Below are positions 35,798-45,756 of a stretch of DNA of 64,000 nucleotides, piece by piece; positions within the stretch are counted from its first letter, which is position 1, and every line of letters starts with the position of its first letter. The notes under the pieces are model-generated. The model did not search any database. It saw only the letters and a list, made by a program, of their open reading frames with translations, and was not told where the DNA came from. Made by a program: the position numbers and the translations under genes. This DNA is from Tsuneonella mangrovi. Lineage in GTDB: Bacteria > Pseudomonadota > Alphaproteobacteria > Sphingomonadales > Sphingomonadaceae. The stretch is taken from the NCBI RefSeq assembly GCF_002269345.1, contig NZ_CP022889.1:992001-1056000 (forward strand). The letters run 5' to 3'.

Positions 35798-37627
35798 CTA
35801 GCCCGCCGCGGGATCGACCAGCTTGTCCGGGTTCGCTGCCGATTCCTGCTGCGGAACATCGATCGTGCGGATGTGTACATCGCGCAGCTGGCGAGCCGAA
35901 ACCGCGCTCGGCGCACCCATCATCAGGTCCTGAGCGCGCTGGTTCAATGGAAATGCGATGACCTCCCTGATGTTGGGCTCGTCGGCCAGCAGCATTACGA
36001 TACGGTCGATACCTGGCGCGGATCCGCCGTGCGGCGGGGCACCAAGCTTGAACGCCTCGATCATGCCCGAGAAGTTCGCATCGACATCGGCCTGCGAATA
36101 GCCGGCGATCTCGAACGCTTTGTACATGATGTCGGGCCGATGGTTCCGGATCGCACCCGAAGACAGCTCGTAGCCGTTGCAGACGATGTCGTACTGCCAG
36201 GCCTTGATCTCGAGCGGATCCTGCGTCTCCAGCGCTTCCATCTCGCCCTGCGGCATCGAGAACGGGTTGTGGCTGAAGTCGATCTTCTTCGCGTCTTCGT
36301 CGTATTCGAACATCGGGAAGTCGACGATCCAGCAGAACGCGAACCGGTCATCGGGGATCAGGCCAAGCTCCTCGCCGACGCGGGTCCGCGCTGCACCGGC
36401 AAGCTTGGTTGCATCCTTTTCCTTGCCGGCGGCGAAGAACAGGCCGTCATTCTCGCCCAGCCCGAGTTCGGCGTAGAGCTTCTCCATGCCCTCAGTGCCA
36501 TGGTTCTTGGCGATCGGCCCACCGAACTCGCCCTGCTTGCGGGTGACGTAGCCTAGCCCTGCGAAGCCTTCGCGCCGCGCCCAGTCGTTCATGTCGTCGA
36601 AGAACTTGCGGCTCTTCTCGTTGGTGCCCGGCGCTGGAATCGTGCGCACGACACCGCCACCGCCAACGATCTTCTCGAACAGGCCGAAGCCCGAAGTCAG
36701 GAAGTGCTGCGAAACGTCCGAAATCTCGATCGGGTTGCGCAAATCCGGCTTGTCGGTGCCGTATTTCAGCATCGCTTCGGCATAGGGGATGCGCGGGAAA
36801 GTGCCCGCCGGGGTCACGCTCTTGCCGTTCGCGAACTCCTCGAACACGCCCGCGAGCACCGGCTCGATCGCCTGGAACACGTCTTCCTGCGTGACGAAGC
36901 TCATCTCGAAGTCGAGCTGGTAGAATTCGGGGCTGCGGTCGGCGCGCAGGTCCTCGTCGCGGAAACACGGCGCGATCTGGAAATAGCGGTCGAACCCGGC
37001 GACCATCAGCAGCTGCTTGAACATCTGCGGCGCTTGCGGGAGCGCGTAGAACCGGCCCGGGTGCAGGCGGCTGGGCACAAGGTAGTCGCGTGCGCCTTCG
37101 GGGCTCGATGCGCCGAGGATCGGGGTCTGGAACTCGGTGAAACCCTGGTCGGTCATGCGGCGGCGGATCGAAGTGATCACCCGGCTGCGCAGCATGATGT
37201 TGTTGTGCACTCGCTCGCGCCGCAGGTCGACGAAGCGGTACTTGAGGCGGGTTTCCTCCGGATAGTCTTCCGCCGAATTGACGATCAGCGGCAGGTCGTC
37301 GGCCTTGCTCTGGACCGTCACTTCGCGCGCGAAGACTTCGATCTCGCCGGTCGGCAGGTTCGGGTTTACCGCCTCCGCATCGCGGGCCTTCACGTCGCCA
37401 TCGATGGTGACGACCGATTCGAGCCGCAGCGCGTCGAGCAGCGGCAACGCCGGGCTGTCTTCGTCGGCAACGATCTGGGTCAGGCCGTAGTGGTCGCGCA
37501 GGTCCACGAACAGCACGCCGCCGTGGTCGCGCTTTCGGTGGACCCAGCCCGACAGGCGGACAGGCTGCCCCACGTCGGCCTTGGTCAGCTGGCCGCAGGT
37601 GTGAGTGCGATAAGTGTGAACAGTCAT
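35798..37627 (-). CDS. aspS: Aspartyl-tRNA synthetase
   Basis: 609 residues, a bacterial-type class IIb synthetase. N-terminal OB-fold anticodon-binding domain ([23 protein letters not shown]), motif 2 region [16 protein letters not shown] and [15 protein letters not shown], the bacterial GAD insertion (about 290-420), and motif 3 [13 protein letters not shown]. It charges tRNA-Asp; in alphaproteobacteria the enzyme is often non-discriminating and also charges tRNA-Asn, which cannot be decided here. Single gene, same strand as acpP. Confidence 0.97.
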   Translation of the reverse strand: MTVHTYRTHTCGQLTKADVGQPVRLSGWVHRKRDHGGVLFVDLRDHYGLTQIVADEDSPALPLLDALRLESVVTIDGDVKARDAEAVNPNLPTGEIEVFAREVTVQSKADDLPLIVNSAEDYPEETRLKYRFVDLRRERVHNNIMLRSRVITSIRRRMTDQGFTEFQTPILGASSPEGARDYLVPSRLHPGRFYALPQAPQMFKQLLMVAGFDRYFQIAPCFRDEDLRADRSPEFYQLDFEMSFVTQEDVFQAIEPVLAGVFEEFANGKSVTPAGTFPRIPYAEAMLKYGTDKPDLRNPIEISDVSQHFLTSGFGLFEKIVGGGGVVRTIPAPGTNEKSRKFFDDMNDWARREGFAGLGYVTRKQGEFGGPIAKNHGTEGMEKLYAELGLGENDGLFFAAGKEKDATKLAGAARTRVGEELGLIPDDRFAFCWIVDFPMFEYDEDAKKIDFSHNPFSMPQGEMEALETQDPLEIKAWQYDIVCNGYELSSGAIRNHRPDIMYKAFEIAGYSQADVDANFSGMIEAFKLGAPPHGGSAPGIDRIVMLLADEPNIREVIAFPLNQRAQDLMMGAPSAVSARQLRDVHIRTIDVPQQESAANPDKLVDPAAG

Positions 37628-37695
37628 TGTCTCGGGCCGCTTCTATTTCGAACGTGGCGGGAAAGCGCGGCCCCTAGCGCCTGTCGCGCGGCGCG

Positions 37696-38832
37696 TCACC
37701 CCCCGACAGCAGCGAGTTGTTCGTCGTTTGCCGGCGCGCCGCGGATCACGCGCGCATGAAACCCTTCGAGCGCAAGGATCGAGCGGAAGGCCAATTGGCG
37801 GATCGGTCCGTTTAGCGCGACGCAGACATCGACCAACTGCGTCCGCTCGGGCCACAGCCTCGAGATCGGTTGCTGGTTGGGTGCCGAGCAGCTGTCGACC
37901 AGCCCTACCCCGCGCTCGACCAGCGACTGCGTGTAACGCGTCATCAGCACCAGCCCGGGGCCGAACTGTGCGTATTGCCCATCGAACGCCATCTTGAAGC
38001 CGAAGCAGCCGTGCCTTCCGGTCAGCAACGTCGTCTGGGCGATCGGACGGTCCCCGGCATGAAGCTGGGCCAGTTCGAACCGGCCAAGCGCGCTTCCCTC
38101 CTCGACGACGGCGCGAAAAAAAGCCTCGGTTTCCGGATCGCACGAAAGCGCGGAACCATTTTTGCCCTTCCAGCCAGAGCGCTCGAGCGCAAGGAACCCG
38201 TCGACCTCGGCCGCGATTTTGTCCGGATCGCGGGTGACAGTGAAACGCAAAGGGCCCAGCTCGCGCTCGATCTTGCGTTCGAGCGAACGGATCCTCGCTG
38301 CTTGCTTGGTGCCGATCGGAGGAACTTGCCCGCCGGGATCGGCCCTCAGGATCGCACGTTCGTAGCTCTGGTCGATCGCGACCGTCCGCCCTTGTTCGCG
38401 GCAAACCGCAAGCAACGCTTGTGCCCCCGGGTAGTCCGTCGCAAGGCATTGCAGGCCGATCGCGATTCGTCCGGGAAAATGCTCTTCGAGCCCGTCGAGC
38501 ATGGCCTCCCAGAAGGATATGGCCATGCCCTCTCGCACCAGCGCGGCGACCTGGAACTGGTTGGGGTGGAACCAGGCGCGCACATGAGGCATCGGGGCGC
38601 GGCCATGGCGCCCTGCCCGGGCCAGCGGCAGCATTCCGATCCATTCGCCGTCGCCGTCTTCGACTACGGCCAGGCTGACCGCCTCGTCAGCGCGGCAATG
38701 GGCGAGCGACTGGCGCATGAACCACGGCTCGGTAAACGCCGGATGGCGGCCTGCAGACGCGCCCAATCGATCCCAAGCGGCGTGATCCGCCGGCGTCAGT
38801 GTCGCGGGATCAATGAGGCGCAGCCTCGTCAT
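37696..38832 (-). CDS. FemAB/GNAT-like acyltransferase (CelD/BioF2 type)
   Basis: 378 residues, no signal peptide. Sequence features fit the acetyltransferase_6/FemAB-related fold: an N-terminal GNAT-like half (PWFMRQSLAH, IGMLPLARAGR) and a C-terminal half with FELAQLHAGDRPIAQTTLL and FGFKMAFDGQYAQFGPGLVL. Relatives transfer acyl or aminoacyl groups in polysaccharide or peptide synthesis. Start is the ATG at 38832, which overlaps the JmjC-like gene's stop (ATGA). The longer in-phase frame to 39177 lies inside that gene. Substrate unknown. Confidence 0.78.
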   Translation of the reverse strand: MTRLRLIDPATLTPADHAAWDRLGASAGRHPAFTEPWFMRQSLAHCRADEAVSLAVVEDGDGEWIGMLPLARAGRHGRAPMPHVRAWFHPNQFQVAALVREGMAISFWEAMLDGLEEHFPGRIAIGLQCLATDYPGAQALLAVCREQGRTVAIDQSYERAILRADPGGQVPPIGTKQAARIRSLERKIERELGPLRFTVTRDPDKIAAEVDGFLALERSGWKGKNGSALSCDPETEAFFRAVVEEGSALGRFELAQLHAGDRPIAQTTLLTGRHGCFGFKMAFDGQYAQFGPGLVLMTRYTQSLVERGVGLVDSCSAPNQQPISRLWPERTQLVDVCVALNGPIRQLAFRSILALEGFHARVIRGAPANDEQLAAVGG

Positions 38833-39716
38833 CCGTTCACACCCAGCCGTTTGAGCGCATGCCAGGCCAACGCGCGAAGCCGAGGCGAAGCAGGTTGCGC
38901 AGGCGGAGTGGGCGGCGACAGCCCGAATCCGCGCAGCCAGCGGTTGAGCCGGAAGGCGTCGTCCTGCGCGTAGCTCGAGGCCGAACGCCAGGTGATCGAG
39001 ATCGAGATCGACGCTTCGTCCCCGACGGTGACCCAGTGCGGCGAACGATACGGCACGAACAGTGCATCGCCCGGCAGCAACCGCTCGTGCTGCCCTTGCT
39101 CGGCGAATTCCTCGCGCCATTCGAGCATGTTGTCGCCGGTCGCATGGTATTTCTCGCTCGCTTGCGGCGAAAGCCACGGCGCCCGCGGTTCGTAGGCGGC
39201 GAACACCTTTTCGCCCGCAACCTGGAACAGCACATTGAATTCGGGATCGAAGTGGAAGGGGGTCAGCGTGCCCGGTCCGGACACGAAGATGAAAACGTGC
39301 GGCGTCAGGACCTCCCCCAGCACAGGGCGCGTCACCGGGTCGAGCGCATCGAGCACCTCGCGCATCAGCGCTGCATACTCGGGCAATTGCTCGGCGAAAC
39401 GCAGCATGACCCAGCGCCCTGCGGTCTCGATTTCGCGGATCACCGCTGCTGCGCCACCGTCGAGCCGGTCGGCGAAGGCGAATTCCTCGCCATTGCGGTT
39501 ATCCGCCCGGCGGCACTCGACCAACGTCGGGTCCATTCGCATCGCGGCCTCGGCCAACGCCGCGCGGGTCAGCAGCGGATGGTCAACCAGCGCATGGCGC
39601 AACCGGTGCGGGCGGAGCGGAAAGCTCTCCGCCAACCCGGTCAATTCGACCAGTCCCGCCGGTCCAACCTGTGGGCGGGTAAGTGTTGCGACTTGCGCGG
39701 TCATGCGCGCGGGCAT
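38829..39716 (-). CDS. JmjC-like/cupin-type Fe(II)-dependent oxygenase
   Basis: 295 residues (or 291 from a second ATG at 39704; neither has a clear ribosome binding site). The metal triad HxD...H is visible: H155 and D157 in PFHFDPEF, and H227 in RSPHWVTVG, on a cupin-like barrel (FIFVSGPGTLTPFHFD; LLPGDALFVPY). Such proteins use 2-oxoglutarate to hydroxylate protein side chains or small molecules. It overlaps by 4 bp with the FemAB-like gene downstream, so the two probably act on one substrate. Divergent from rnd. Confidence 0.8.
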   Translation of the reverse strand: MPARMTAQVATLTRPQVGPAGLVELTGLAESFPLRPHRLRHALVDHPLLTRAALAEAAMRMDPTLVECRRADNRNGEEFAFADRLDGGAAAVIREIETAGRWVMLRFAEQLPEYAALMREVLDALDPVTRPVLGEVLTPHVFIFVSGPGTLTPFHFDPEFNVLFQVAGEKVFAAYEPRAPWLSPQASEKYHATGDNMLEWREEFAEQGQHERLLPGDALFVPYRSPHWVTVGDEASISISITWRSASSYAQDDAFRLNRWLRGFGLSPPTPPAQPASPRLRALAWHALKRLGVNG

Positions 39717-39835
39717 AACGCGATAACGTTAAGACAACCCTTTTCGGCCGGGCATCGTCGCTTGCCGCGACTTCGCGCCATTCCGGGGGGCCGGGAAGTT
39801 CGACGGGTACCAAAGACATAACCGACTGCCAGCAG

Positions 39836-41044
39836 ATGAAAATCCACCCCCTGATCAGCACCACCGAAGAACTGGCCGAATTGTGCGAACGGCTGGCGAA
39901 GAGCGACTTTGTCACTGTCGACACCGAATTCATGCGCGAAAACACCTATTGGCCCGAACTGTGCCTGGTGCAGATCGCCAATACCGAGGAAGCGGCGGCG
40001 ATCGACCCGCTGGCCGACGGGATCGACCTTGCCCCGCTGCTCGACCTGATGTGCGCCAACGAGGACGTGCTCAAGGTGTTCCACGCTGGCGGGCAGGACG
40101 TGGAGATCATCTACAACCTCACCCAGCGCACACCCCATCCGATCTTCGACACGCAGATCGCGATGATGGCGATCAGCCAATCCGAACAGATCGGCTATGC
40201 GAACCTGGTCGAGGCCTGGCTCGGCCTTACGATCGACAAGGGCGCGCGGTTCACCGACTGGAGCCGCCGCCCGCTGACCGAACGGCAGATCGAATACGCG
40301 ATCGGCGACGTCACTCACCTATCGAAGATCTTCCCCAAGATCCTCAAGAAGCTGATCAAGACGGGGCGCGGCGCGTGGCTCGATGCCGAAATGGACAAGC
40401 TCGCCGATCCGGCGAACTACGCCAACGATCCCGGCAATGCCTGGCATCGCATCCGCGCACCCAGCCGCAATGCCACCGTGCTCGGGCGGCTGAAAAGCCT
40501 TGCCGCGTGGCGCGAAGGCGAAGCGCAGCACAAGAACATCCCGCGCGGCCGGATCATGCGCGACGAGACGCTGGCCGACCTTGCCAGCCACCCGCCGAAG
40601 AAGCAGGCCGACCTTGCCAAAGTCCGCGGCCTGTCCAACGCGTGGAAGGACAATGACATCGGCAAGCGGCTGATGAAGGTGCTCGACGAGGCCGAGCCGC
40701 TCGACAAGAGCGAGATGCCCGACAAGCCCAAGCGCGGCGCACCGCTGGGCAAGGAAGGCGCGCTGGTGGCCGACCTGCTCAAGCTGCTGCTCAAGATCCG
40801 CTCACGCGAGATCGACGTCGCCGCCCGCCTGCTGACCCGCAGCGACGAGATGGAAGCGCTCGCTGCCGGGGTGCGCGACCTCGCGGTGCTCGACGGCTGG
40901 CGCTACGAGGTGTTCGGCAAGGACGCACTCGACCTGGTCGAAGGCAAGCTGGCCTTCGCGGTCGAGAACGGACGTCTGAAAATGACCCATATCGACGATG
41001 TCGACACCGATGACGTGACCCAGGGCGCACTGGCTGCGGAGTGA
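39836..41044 (+). CDS. rnd: Ribonuclease D
   Basis: 402 residues. 3'-5' exoribonuclease that trims tRNA and other small RNAs. DEDDy residues: D29 and E31 in TVDTEF, D88 in FHAGGQDVE, Y154 and D158 in YAIGDVTHL. An HRDC domain follows (about 210-290), then a charged C-terminal segment. The stop overlaps the oxyR start (GTGA). Confidence 0.95.
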   Translation: MKIHPLISTTEELAELCERLAKSDFVTVDTEFMRENTYWPELCLVQIANTEEAAAIDPLADGIDLAPLLDLMCANEDVLKVFHAGGQDVEIIYNLTQRTPHPIFDTQIAMMAISQSEQIGYANLVEAWLGLTIDKGARFTDWSRRPLTERQIEYAIGDVTHLSKIFPKILKKLIKTGRGAWLDAEMDKLADPANYANDPGNAWHRIRAPSRNATVLGRLKSLAAWREGEAQHKNIPRGRIMRDETLADLASHPPKKQADLAKVRGLSNAWKDNDIGKRLMKVLDEAEPLDKSEMPDKPKRGAPLGKEGALVADLLKLLLKIRSREIDVAARLLTRSDEMEALAAGVRDLAVLDGWRYEVFGKDALDLVEGKLAFAVENGRLKMTHIDDVDTDDVTQGALAAE

Positions 41045-41937
41045 GCACTTACCTGCCCACTATCAAGCAACTGCAATACCTCGTTGCACTCCACGAACAC
41101 GGGCATTTCGGCAATGCGGCGGAAGCGAGCTTCGTGTCGCAATCTACCCTGTCGGCGGGCATCCGCGAGCTCGAATCGCTGCTCGGCGTAACCTTGGTCG
41201 AACGTAGCCGCCGGGTCGTGCGGTTCACTCCGCTGGGCGAACAGGTGGTGGCCAAGGCGCACCGCCTGTTGCGCGAGGCCGAGGAGCTCTCCGACCTGGT
41301 ACAGGCCAGCGGCAAGCCGCTGGCGGGCGAATTGCGCATGAGCGTCATCCCGACGATCGCTCCGTTCCTGCTTCCGCGCATCCTGCCGCGGCTGCGCAAG
41401 GAACGTCCGGCCCTAAAGCTGTTCCTGCGCGAAGAAACCAGCGACCATGCGATCGAGAGCCTGCATCACGGCCGCGCCGATTGCGTGCTGCTGGCGCTAC
41501 CCTTCGCGACTGGCGAAGTCGAATACGAGCACATCGGAGACGATCGGCTGTTCGTCGCTTTCCCGAAAAACGATCCGCGCGATCCGCCCGAGAGCATCCC
41601 GCCCTCGATGATCGACGAAGGTCGGCTGCTGCTGCTCGAGGACGGACACTGCCTCAAGGATCACGCGCTGGCAGCGTGCAACCGGCCCGAACTGCGCGCG
41701 AGCGCAACGATGATTGGAACCAGCCTGCACACGCTGGTGCAGATGGTCGACAACGGATTGGGCCTGACGATGCTACCCGAAATGGCGCTCGAGGCGGGGA
41801 TCCTGCACGATACCGACGTCGTCGCGCGTCCACTCAAGGGCAAGGCGCCGAGCCGCGAAATCGCGCTGGTGTGGCGCAAGAACTCCCCGCGCGGCGACGA
41901 GTTCAGGCTGCTGGCGGAAGAATTGCGGGCCGGCTGA
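41041..41937 (+). CDS. oxyR: LysR-type hydrogen-peroxide sensor OxyR
   Basis: 298 residues. N-terminal winged HTH (about 6-65; GNAAEASFVSQSTLSAGIRELE) and a substrate-like regulatory domain. The redox pair is conserved: LLLLEDGHCLKDHALAAC gives C204 and C213, spaced like C199 and C208 of E. coli OxyR. Oxidised OxyR activates catalase and peroxidase genes. The start is a GTG overlapping the rnd stop, so translation is coupled. No catalase gene is in the window. Confidence 0.93.
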   Translation: MSTYLPTIKQLQYLVALHEHGHFGNAAEASFVSQSTLSAGIRELESLLGVTLVERSRRVVRFTPLGEQVVAKAHRLLREAEELSDLVQASGKPLAGELRMSVIPTIAPFLLPRILPRLRKERPALKLFLREETSDHAIESLHHGRADCVLLALPFATGEVEYEHIGDDRLFVAFPKNDPRDPPESIPPSMIDEGRLLLLEDGHCLKDHALAACNRPELRASATMIGTSLHTLVQMVDNGLGLTMLPEMALEAGILHDTDVVARPLKGKAPSREIALVWRKNSPRGDEFRLLAEELRAG

Positions 41938-41946
41938 ACCGTCCGG

Positions 41947-43356
41947 TCAGTTACCGAGCGCCGACACCCCGAGGAAGCCGGGCTGCGGGCCGTTCCATTC
42001 GCCCGCCGGCACCGATTCCTCATCGGCATCGCGGCGCCGCGATGCGCGCGCGGGCTTGGTCGCTTCGCTGCGAGCCTTGGGCTCCCGCTTCGGGCTCTCG
42101 GCCTTGTCCGGAGCGGCCTCGACCGACTCTTCGGAATTCTTCCGGCCGCGACCGCGCTTGGGCCGCTCGTCGGCCTCGTTCTTGTCCTCGACTTCGCGGT
42201 CGGGCTGCTTTTCGGGAGCGGCGGCCAATTCGACGCGCACGTCCTTCTTGCCGAACACCGGGATCGCACTGCCGGTCAGCTTCTCGACGTTGGCGATCGC
42301 TTCGGCATCATCCTCGGCCACGAACGTGAATGCGCGCCCCTTGGCCCCGGCGCGGCCCGTGCGGCCGATGCGGTGGACGTAGTCGTCGGGGTGCCACGGC
42401 GTGTCGTAGTTGAATACGTGGCTGACGCCCTTGATATCGAGCCCACGCGCGGCAACGTCGCTGGCGACGAGGATGTTGACCTCGCCCGCCTTGAACCGGT
42501 TCAGTTCGGCGATGCGGCTTGACTGGTCCATGTCGCCGTGGATTTCGCTGCTGGCGAAACCTTCGCGCTGCAGCGCCTTGTTGAGTTCGCGCACCGTCGT
42601 CTTGCGGTTGGAAAACACGATCGCGGTTTCGACCAGGTCGTGGCGCAACAGCCAAGTCAGCGTCTCGCGCTTCTGGCGGCTCTTCACCGGGATCTTGAAC
42701 GCGGTGATATCCTTGTTGGTGGTCGCCGCGCGGCTGACCTCGATCCGCTTGGGATTGTTGAGGAACTTCTTCGCCAGCTTCTCGATCGGCGGCGGCATCG
42801 TCGCGCTGAACAGCATCGTCTGGCGGGTTTCGGGCAGCTTGGAGCAGATGAACTCGATATCGGGGATGAACCCCATGTCGAGCATCCGGTCAGCCTCGTC
42901 GATCACCAGCAGTTCGCAGCCGTTGAGCAGGATCTTGCCGCGTTCGAACAGGTCCATCAGCCGGCCCGGGGTCGCGATCAGCACATCGACACCCTCGTCG
43001 AGCGCCTTGAGCTGGTCGCCCATCTGCACCCCGCCGATCAGCAGCGCGAGCGTGAGATCGTGGTTCTTGCCGTACTTCTCGAAGTTTTCCGCCACCTGCG
43101 CGGCGAGTTCGCGGGTCGGCGCGAGGATCAGCGAGCGCGGCATCAGTGCGCGGCGCCGACCGTGATTGAGGATGTCGATCATCGGCAGCACGAAGCTGGC
43201 AGTCTTGCCGGTGCCCGTCTGGGCGATGCCGATCAGGTCCTTCATCATCAAGACCGGCGGGATCGCCTGCGCCTGGATCGGGGTCGGCTCGGTATAACCG
43301 GCGTCCTCAACCGCCTTGAGCAATTCGGGAGAGAGGCCGAGATCGGCGAACGTCAT
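41947..43356 (-). CDS. rhlE: DEAD-box RNA helicase, RhlE type
   Basis: 469 residues from the ATG at 43356; an in-frame ATG at 43422 and other upstream starts would add a basic segment and cannot be excluded. Motifs: Q motif TPIQAQAIPP, Walker A AQTGTGKT, PTREL, TPGRLMD, VIDEADRMLDMGF, SATMPPP, HRIGRTGRAG. The C-terminal 110 residues are charged and low in complexity (KRGRGRKN, RASRRRDAD), typical of RNA-binding tails. Likely acts in ribosome assembly or mRNA decay. Confidence 0.93.
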   Translation of the reverse strand: MTFADLGLSPELLKAVEDAGYTEPTPIQAQAIPPVLMMKDLIGIAQTGTGKTASFVLPMIDILNHGRRRALMPRSLILAPTRELAAQVAENFEKYGKNHDLTLALLIGGVQMGDQLKALDEGVDVLIATPGRLMDLFERGKILLNGCELLVIDEADRMLDMGFIPDIEFICSKLPETRQTMLFSATMPPPIEKLAKKFLNNPKRIEVSRAATTNKDITAFKIPVKSRQKRETLTWLLRHDLVETAIVFSNRKTTVRELNKALQREGFASSEIHGDMDQSSRIAELNRFKAGEVNILVASDVAARGLDIKGVSHVFNYDTPWHPDDYVHRIGRTGRAGAKGRAFTFVAEDDAEAIANVEKLTGSAIPVFGKKDVRVELAAAPEKQPDREVEDKNEADERPKRGRGRKNSEESVEAAPDKAESPKREPKARSEATKPARASRRRDADEESVPAGEWNGPQPGFLGVSALGN

Positions 43357-43493
43357 AAAGCCAGTGTGTTTCCGGGTTGTGCGGGCACGATCGCCCTTCG
43401 ATGGATTGCGGTATTCCGCCATCCGTAATTTCGCGCGAGCCTTGCGCACGCACGGCGGCGAAAGTCAAGGAATTGCGGCGTGAAAGTGGCGGA

Positions 43494-44141
43494 TCAGTTG
43501 CCGTCGTCTTCCACCAGTCGACGCATCCGGCTGATCGTACAGTTGCTTCCGGCCCGCGAATGGATTCGATCGCGGCCCACGCACATCTGCCCGTCCCCGG
43601 TCCGCTCGAGATAGAACCCGGCGTAAAAATCGCGCGCGTCACAGCTCTTGTCGAGGTGCGCCGCAACCAGCCGGTTGTCGCGCATGAACAGCAACAACTC
43701 ATCGGGGCCGCGCGGCTGAGCGGCGGCGATTCCCGCAACCGAGACGCATTTGCCCATCGGCCGTTCGACCAGCTGCGGCGGTGGCGGTGGCGGAGGAGGC
43801 ATAGGGACATCCATGTCGGCAAAACTGCTCGGCCGCACGGCGCTTCCACGTGGTGAAATACGAATGATCACGCGCTGTTCGATCCGCACTTGGCGAGCGA
43901 CCGGAGTTGCTTCGACAGGCTTCATCGGGAGCCAGGATTCCGCACTCGCCTGGATCGCCTGTTCTGTCGCGGCAAGCTGTGCCGACGGCACCTGAGCGCC
44001 ATCGCCGACCATCGTCGGGACGAGCAACGCCAGCGGCGCGGCAAAGGCGAACAAGGCATTCATGGCAACCGTCGGGCGCATGCCCGACTTCGATTCCCCG
44101 TGTTTCTTCCCTTGCGTCCCATAGTTCGCGCGGTTGAACAT
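43494..44141 (-). CDS. Membrane-anchored protein with polyproline stretch, unknown function
   Basis: 215 residues from the ATG at 44141. One hydrophobic segment (about 26-45, MNALFAFAAPLALLVP), then a periplasmic-looking part with an uninterrupted run of eight prolines (PMPPPPPPPPQL) and a C-terminal region with four cysteines (GKCVSV, KSCDARDF, GQMCVGRD, SNCTIS) that could form two disulfides. TonB-like proteins also carry proline-rich spacers after one membrane helix, but no TonB C-terminal motif is seen. Unrecognised. Confidence 0.65.
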   Translation of the reverse strand: MFNRANYGTQGKKHGESKSGMRPTVAMNALFAFAAPLALLVPTMVGDGAQVPSAQLAATEQAIQASAESWLPMKPVEATPVARQVRIEQRVIIRISPRGSAVRPSSFADMDVPMPPPPPPPPQLVERPMGKCVSVAGIAAAQPRGPDELLLFMRDNRLVAAHLDKSCDARDFYAGFYLERTGDGQMCVGRDRIHSRAGSNCTISRMRRLVEDDGN

Positions 44142-44200
44142 CGCCTTAATCCATCCGGGCTGGCGCGGCGGGGCATCGATGTGCGATAGGCTCGCCCACG

Positions 44201-45676
44201 ATGGTGGATACTGCTCGATTCCTCTCCGAAGCGGAGGCACTGCTCGGACCGCGCGGCCTGACCCGCGACCCGGACCTCGTCGATCCGTGGCTGACCGACT
44301 GGCGCGGGCGGTTCACGGGGAATGCGCTGGCGCTTGCCTCTCCCGCTTCGACCAAGGAAGTGTCAGAACTGGTCAAGCTCTGCGCCCGACACGGCGTCCC
44401 GATCGTACCGCAAGGCGGCAACAGCGGGATGTGCGGCGGCGCAACGCCTGACCGGACTGGCAAATCGGTAATCCTTTCGCTGCGCCGGATGGACGCGATC
44501 CGCAAGATCGATTGCGAAGCCGGGGAAGCGGTGTGCGAGGCCGGTGTGATCCTGCAATCGCTACACGAAGCCGCCGAAGCGCAAGGCGTGCGGTTCCCGC
44601 TTACGCTCGGCGGCAAGGGATCGGCCACCGTTGGCGGGCTGGTCTCGACCAACGCCGGCGGCACCCAGGTGTTGCGCCACGGGTCGATGCGGGCACAAGT
44701 ACTCGGTCTCGAAGCGGTGCTGGCCGACGGTGAAGTGTTCGATGCGCTGACCGTGCTCAAGAAGGACAACCGCGGGTTCGACCTCAAGCAGTTGCTGATC
44801 GGGTCAGAAGGGACGTTGGGGATCGTAACCGCTGCAACCCTGAGGCTGCTGCCCGCAATTGCCGAGCGGCGCGTCTTGTGGGCCGGGGTCACCTCGCTCG
44901 AAGGCGCCCGCGAGCTGCTGCTGCACTGCCAGAAGGTTGCCGGGGCGGCACTGGAAGGATTCGAAGTGATCCCGCAAGGCACGCTGGCCGACGTGGTGCG
45001 TCACTTGCCGGGATCGCGCGCGCCGCTCGCTGGCGACCATGCGTGGCACGCGCTGATCGAACTGGTCGCCGAGCGTGGCAATGACGCGGAGACGCTCGGA
45101 ACGCTGGCAGAAACCTTGCTCGAAAGCGCGTTCGAGGCCGGTTTGCTGGAAGACGCAGTGATCGCCGCCAACGAATCGCAAGCCGAAGCCTTCTGGCTGC
45201 TGCGCGATTCGATCGCACCTGCCGAGCGCGAGAAAGGTCCCGCAGTACAGCACGACATTTCAGTGCCGGTCGACCGGATGCCGGCCTTCGTTGCCGCGGC
45301 AGTCCCGCAGATCGAAGCGGCGTGGCCCGGAACCGAAGCGATCGCATTCGGGCATCTGGGGGACGGCAACGTCCATTTCCATGTCATCGCTCCGCCCGGG
45401 GTCGACCCGATCGGGTGGCAGGAAGGCGACGGCAAGAAAATCAGCCACCAGGTCTATGCGCTGGTGACCCAATGGCACGGCTCGATCAGCGCAGAGCACG
45501 GAATCGGCCAGCTCAAGCGCGAGGAATTCGCCGAATTCGGCGACCCGGTGGCCATCGCGATGATGCGCCACGTCAAACAGGCGCTCGACCCGCAAGGGCT
45601 GCTCAACCCGGGCAAGCTTGTCCCGCCAGGGCACCTTGCCGAACGCCAGCTTGCACAAGGGAGCGACGCTGCCTAA
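44201..45676 (+). CDS. FAD-linked D-2-hydroxyacid dehydrogenase (GlcD/D2HGDH family)
   Basis: 491 residues. PCMH-type FAD domain with VPIVPQGGNSGMCGGA (near 65-81), GLVSTNAGG and LLIGSEGTLGIVTAATLRL, and a C-terminal domain with metal-binding GHLGDGNVHFHV and AEHGIGQLKR. Oxidises D-2-hydroxyacids such as D-2-hydroxyglutarate, D-lactate or glycolate; D-2-hydroxyglutarate is a good guess since sequence order and the metal site match D2HGDH. Single gene in front of sapC, 80 bp apart. Confidence 0.9.
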   Translation: MVDTARFLSEAEALLGPRGLTRDPDLVDPWLTDWRGRFTGNALALASPASTKEVSELVKLCARHGVPIVPQGGNSGMCGGATPDRTGKSVILSLRRMDAIRKIDCEAGEAVCEAGVILQSLHEAAEAQGVRFPLTLGGKGSATVGGLVSTNAGGTQVLRHGSMRAQVLGLEAVLADGEVFDALTVLKKDNRGFDLKQLLIGSEGTLGIVTAATLRLLPAIAERRVLWAGVTSLEGARELLLHCQKVAGAALEGFEVIPQGTLADVVRHLPGSRAPLAGDHAWHALIELVAERGNDAETLGTLAETLLESAFEAGLLEDAVIAANESQAEAFWLLRDSIAPAEREKGPAVQHDISVPVDRMPAFVAAAVPQIEAAWPGTEAIAFGHLGDGNVHFHVIAPPGVDPIGWQEGDGKKISHQVYALVTQWHGSISAEHGIGQLKREEFAEFGDPVAIAMMRHVKQALDPQGLLNPGKLVPPGHLAERQLAQGSDAA

Positions 45677-45756
45677 AGCGGCGCGCATCTTGCGCGGCGG
45701 TGCCTGGCGCATCGCAGCGTTTTCGACTTTCGCATTTTTGACACTGGAGACATTCA

